From positions 124,001 to 188,000 of the forward strand of contig NZ_QUBS01000081.1 of the NCBI RefSeq assembly GCF_003390925.1: 64,000 nucleotides of DNA, in the 5' to 3' direction. Under the pieces are notes generated by a model, which worked only from the letters and a program-made list of their open reading frames with translations, did no database searches and had not been told where the DNA came from. The position numbers and the translations under genes are program-made. This stretch comes from Trinickia diaoshuihuensis. GTDB lineage: Bacteria; Pseudomonadota; Gammaproteobacteria; Burkholderiales; Burkholderiaceae. Positions 62,495-64,000 of the stretch are shown here, piece by piece (position 1 is the first letter of the stretch; every line of letters begins with the position of its first letter).

Positions 62495-62699
62495 GAATCC
62501 TCGAGCCTGGAGGAGATCGCCGCGCGCCGCCGATCCGGCGAGCGTTTCGCGCGGTACGGCAAGCACGCTGCCGCGCGACGCGGATCGGCGCGTCGCGCGG
62601 CAGCCGGGCAGCAACGTGCGCGCATTGTACCGCGCCGTTTATAGCCTAACGCCGTTACGGCGCAAGCGCGCAATTTTTTAGTGGCACCAAAATTTTAGC

Positions 62700-62728
62700 T
62701 TGACGTAAATTCGTCGCGCCGGTAGTTT
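62700..62728 (+). promoter_or_regulatory. promoter of aminopeptidase P gene
   Basis: TTGACG, 17-bp spacer, TAGTTT, 48 bases before the start codon at 62777, in an A+T-rich patch unlike its surroundings. The rest of the 282-bp gap shows nothing else. Confidence 0.5.
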
Positions 62729-62776
62729 TCACGATGGGGGCACAAGCGCCGAAACACGACAGAACGAGCGAATCCG

Positions 62777-64000
62777 ATGATCGACCGACTTCAATACAAT
62801 TTTTCCGATCTTCCGAACTACGAACCTTCGGTGGCCGACGTTCAGGCCCGGCTCGGCGCCTTCATGGAGCGCCTGAAACTCGATGCGCTCGTGGTCACTT
62901 CGCAAGACGAATTCATCACCGAATACGTGCCGCGCCGCAATAGCCAGCGCTTCGCCGTGTCCGGCTTCGACGGCTCCGCGGGCTCGGGCATCTTCCTGAG
63001 CGAAGCCGCGGCGGCGCGTATCGGCGTGCCGCGTTTCGTGCTGTTCGTGGACGGGCGCTATCACCTGCAAGCCGAAGTGCAATGCGATAAGACGCTCGTG
63101 CAAGTCGAAAAGCTCGAATTGGCGGTGCCGATCTGGACGGCGCTCGCGCGATGGCTGTCGAACCATGCCGACGTCCTGCGCTCGGTCGGCTACGATGCTT
63201 TGCGTATCAGCGTGGGCCAACGCGACCGCTTGTTCGACGATACGCGTCGCGACGCGCTGCGATGGACCGCCTTGTCGGCGCGCGAGATCGACCGCGCGAT
63301 CGGTCTGCCGGGCTGGCAAGTGAAACGGCCGATCTTCGAGGTGCCCGAAGCGCTCACGGGCACGACGGTCGCGAGCAATATCGCCGCGTTGAACGATCGT
63401 TTGCGCGGGCATCTCGGCAATGCCGGTGCGCGCGTTTGCTGGCTCACTTGCGCCGCCGACGATATCGCGTATCTGCTCAATAGCCGCGGCTATCACATGC
63501 CTAACGCGTCGTCTCACCTCGGCTACTTGTTCGTCGTGGGCGATCAAGTCGCGCTCTATTTGCCCGAGGGCTGCGACGAGTGCCCGGTCGAACTCGACGC
63601 TTATCCCAAGCTGCAGATATTTCGCAACGATCTCGCGGCGCTTGCGCGTTTCCTCGCGCTATTCGACGTCGAGCATATCTGCTACGGGGCGGACTTCGTA
63701 AACTGCGCGATGCCGGACGCGCTGAGCCGCGTCTGGCCGCATGCCCGTCATTCGAGCTTCAGCCCGGTGGAGTCGATGCGCGCGTCGAAGACGCCGCAAG
63801 TGCTCGATCATTTCCGCGACGCGTTCAAGCGCAGCAGCGCCGCGATCGCCGAAACGATGCGGTGGGCCAAGTACGGCGAGCCCGGGCAGCATCCGAGCGA
63901 ATACGATCTGGCTCGCAAGATCAACGATGCGTATGCGGCGCGCGGCGCTGTGGGGCTCACCTTCACGACGATCGCGGCGAATGGCGCCAATAGCGCGCTC
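62777..64000 (+). CDS. Xaa-Pro aminopeptidase (M24B), cut by window end
   Basis: The first 408 residues of an aminopeptidase P family protein, open at the window end. Two creatinase N-terminal-like domains are seen: MIDRLQYNFSDLPNYEPSVADV-type start (shown in part), DEFITEYVPRRNSQRFAVSGFDGSAG, FVDGRYHLQAEVQ, IAYLLNSRGYHMPN; the M24 domain begins with EMRA-like SMRASKTPQVLDHFRDAF. The metal ligands would lie beyond the window. It removes N-terminal residues before proline. A start at ATG 62777 fits the promoter at 62700. Confidence 0.88.
   Translation, partial: MIDRLQYNFSDLPNYEPSVADVQARLGAFMERLKLDALVVTSQDEFITEYVPRRNSQRFAVSGFDGSAGSGIFLSEAAAARIGVPRFVLFVDGRYHLQAEVQCDKTLVQVEKLELAVPIWTALARWLSNHADVLRSVGYDALRISVGQRDRLFDDTRRDALRWTALSAREIDRAIGLPGWQVKRPIFEVPEALTGTTVASNIAALNDRLRGHLGNAGARVCWLTCAADDIAYLLNSRGYHMPNASSHLGYLFVVGDQVALYLPEGCDECPVELDAYPKLQIFRNDLAALARFLALFDVEHICYGADFVNCAMPDALSRVWPHARHSSFSPVESMRASKTPQVLDHFRDAFKRSSAAIAETMRWAKYGEPGQHPSEYDLARKINDAYAARGAVGLTFTTIAANGANSAL

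Noticed and set aside
62729-63547. 272-residue minus-strand frame over the aminopeptidase start
   Set aside because: Antisense shadow of the clear aminopeptidase P sequence.
1-64000. CRISPR arrays, tRNA or rRNA genes, transposases, integrases
   Set aside because: No regularly spaced repeats, no cloverleaf sequence and no recombinase motifs were seen on either strand by reading; a tool search would be needed to exclude degenerate remnants.

Overview
The window is about 62% G+C, with dense ATGA-overlapping operons. Its flanking genes (3-hydroxybutyrate oligomer hydrolase, DUF2322, MnmH, PAS-GGDEF-EAL, LysR/EamA) point to a Burkholderiales chromosome, most likely Burkholderiaceae; I cannot fix the genus. 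No rRNA, tRNA, CRISPR array, transposase, integrase or plasmid replication gene was seen.

Region 1 (1-2.6 kb) holds the PHB-oligomer hydrolase and a small unknown gene.

Region 2 (2.7-48.2 kb) is one large block encoding a type IVB secretion system of the IncI/R64 and Dot/Icm type, interleaved with an R64-like thin-pilus system. The first operon (2.7-8.8 kb) carries a lytic transglycosylase, DotM/TrbA, a TrbB-like thiol-disulfide protein, DotL/TrbC and a Tat-exported peptidase. Then come two unknown genes (9-10.2 kb) and an operon (10.4-17.4 kb) with a PilP/DotF-like protein, a bactofilin, small membrane and secreted proteins and two PilV-like tip pilins. A lower-GC-looking cargo cluster follows (17.6-22.4 kb): an unknown protein, a periplasmic beta-propeller, a class-3-lipase-like enzyme, a lipoprotein and a Tle1/DUF2235-like phospholipase. 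A long minus-strand operon (35.7 down to 22.4 kb) encodes DotD, DotC, DotB, IcmT, then PilL, PilN, PilP, PilO, PilQ, PilR, PilS, a second PilT/TraJ-like ATPase, a minor pilin and a third PilV. Plus-strand operons (36.0-48.2 kb) encode an XRE regulator, DotI, DotH, DotG, DotF, TraQ, TraR, DotO/TraU, TraX/IcmV and DotA/TraY.

Two observations stand out. First, a 20-bp dyad (CGTAT, ten bases, ATACG) recurs in the promoter regions of essentially every operon of this block (six perfect copies, one 9/10 copy and one weak copy), usually overlapping the -10 box. It looks like the operator of one regulon, with the embedded XRE protein as the obvious candidate regulator. Second, the two lipases share a near-identical C-terminal tail of about 45-48 residues although their catalytic domains differ, and each sits beside a gene for a periplasmic protein or lipoprotein. 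With no relaxase, primase or replication gene present, the block reads as a dedicated effector-exporting (probably antibacterial) T4BSS with effector-immunity pairs and a tail-type recruitment signal, not as a conjugative plasmid.

Region 3 (48.2-64 kb) is ordinary chromosome: DUF2322, a PAS-GGDEF-EAL protein, a VOC protein, TetR, DUF1801, LysR with a divergent EamA exporter, a chemoreceptor, MnmH, YjbQ, a Tat phospholipase C/acid phosphatase, a COG4705 membrane protein, an XRE-cupin regulator and an aminopeptidase P gene cut by the window end.
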